Origin: Deltaproteobacteria bacterium
GTDB lineage: Bacteria; Desulfobacterota; Desulfarculia; Adiutricales; Adiutricaceae
Length of the DNA: 5,533 nucleotides
Reading direction: 5' to 3'
Assembly (NCBI GenBank): GCA_031278835.1
Contig: JAITJP010000131.1
Location: forward strand, 1 to 5,533
Below, in pieces: positions 5,287-5,533 of the stretch. The number at the start of each line of letters is the position of its first letter. Position 1 is the stretch's first letter. The position numbers and the translations under genes were made by a program. The notes beneath the pieces are model-generated. The model did no database searches, was not told the DNA's origin, and saw nothing but the letters and a program-made list of their open reading frames with translations.

Positions 5287-5445
5287 TGGTCAAAAAAATT
5301 TGCTTTATAACTTGGCCCCCCAAAGACCTTTTTTTTAGCTTATTGAGTCTTGGCAAACAAGATAAAAACCTCGATTAATAACGGTTTTAGCTGAAATTAG
5401 GCCATAAGCCCTAAAAGATTATCGGCCAGAGTGAAAATTGGCGCT
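5287..5445. other. Spacer after the ftsZ remnant, no gene seen
   Basis: AT-rich non-coding sequence with poly-A and poly-T runs. One short inverted repeat, AAAACC (5365-5370) with GGTTTT (5383-5388), is visible. No coding frame of note and no recognisable continuation of FtsZ was found on either strand. Confidence 0.6.
5312..5336 (+). terminator. Weak terminator-like hairpin plus T8 after the ftsZ remnant
   Basis: TTGG (5312-5315) can pair with CCAA (5320-5323) around CCCC, and a run of eight Ts follows at 5329-5336. The stem is only four base pairs, so this is a weak call; it would sit where the ftsZ transcript once ended. Confidence 0.25.
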
Positions 5446-5533
5446 CCCAGGCTAGTTTTGGTCAATCTATTGGCAGGTTATGGTCAGTCTATTAGCTAGT
5501 TTTGGTCAGTCTATTGGCAGGTTATGGTCAGTC
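5446..5533. repeat. 22-bp tandem repeat array with alternating unit types, runs off the window
   Basis: Four head-to-tail 22-bp units lie at 5446-5467, 5468-5489, 5490-5511 and 5512-5533. Units 2 and 4 are identical (start TATTGGCAGG, end GGTCAGTC). Unit 3 differs from them at four positions (start TATTAGCTAG, same end). Unit 1 resembles unit 3 but has a diverged first part and GGTCAATC at its end. The order is B', A, B, A, a 44-bp higher-order period. The last unit stops exactly at the window edge, so the array probably continues. Because 22 is not a multiple of three and TAG codons occur in the array, it is not coding. Confidence 0.93.

Noticed and set aside
5446..5533. Repeats at the end as a CRISPR array
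   Set aside because: The units are contiguous 22-mers with no unique spacers between them, so this is a plain tandem repeat.

Overview
The window is a stretch of a division and cell-wall (dcw) cluster, all read on the + strand, in the order murC (3' part), murB, ftsQ, ftsA, followed by a decayed remnant of ftsZ. This gene order is typical of Gram-negative bacteria. The protein style (type II-like MurB with a GCVFKNP motif, short lysine-rich FtsQ, 410-residue FtsA) and the absence of ddl between murB and ftsQ would suit a Desulfobacterota/deltaproteobacterium-like organism, but that placement is a low-confidence inference. Unusually wide spacers, TTG starts on murB and ftsQ, abundant hairpins and a broken essential gene suggest a genome undergoing erosion, as in host-associated bacteria.

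Layout: 2-643 is the C-terminal 213 residues of MurC. 644-713 is a spacer filled by a 17-bp hairpin. 714-1730 is MurB. 1731-1790 is a repeat-rich spacer. 1791-2756 (or from 1797) is FtsQ, whose stop codon lies in the first copy of a 34-bp tandem duplication. 2757-3100 is a non-coding, hairpin-rich spacer that ends in a strong Shine-Dalgarno sequence. 3101-4333 is FtsA. 4334 to about 4700 is non-coding, with a small hairpin, an 87-bp nested imperfect palindrome and a candidate promoter. About 4700-5286 is an ftsZ pseudogene. 5287-5533 has no gene and ends in a 22-bp tandem repeat array that runs off the window.

How the genes fit together: MurC and MurB are cytoplasmic steps of peptidoglycan precursor synthesis (L-Ala addition to UDP-MurNAc; reduction of enolpyruvyl-UDP-GlcNAc). 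FtsQ is the membrane/periplasmic scaffold of the divisome. FtsA is the actin-like membrane anchor for FtsZ. The main finding is that the expected partner, ftsZ, survives directly after ftsA only as its C-terminal half or so, with two frameshifts, two in-frame stops and an internal deletion, while ftsA keeps a full-length frame and its membrane-targeting helix. Either an intact ftsZ exists elsewhere or this organism divides without it; the window cannot decide between these.
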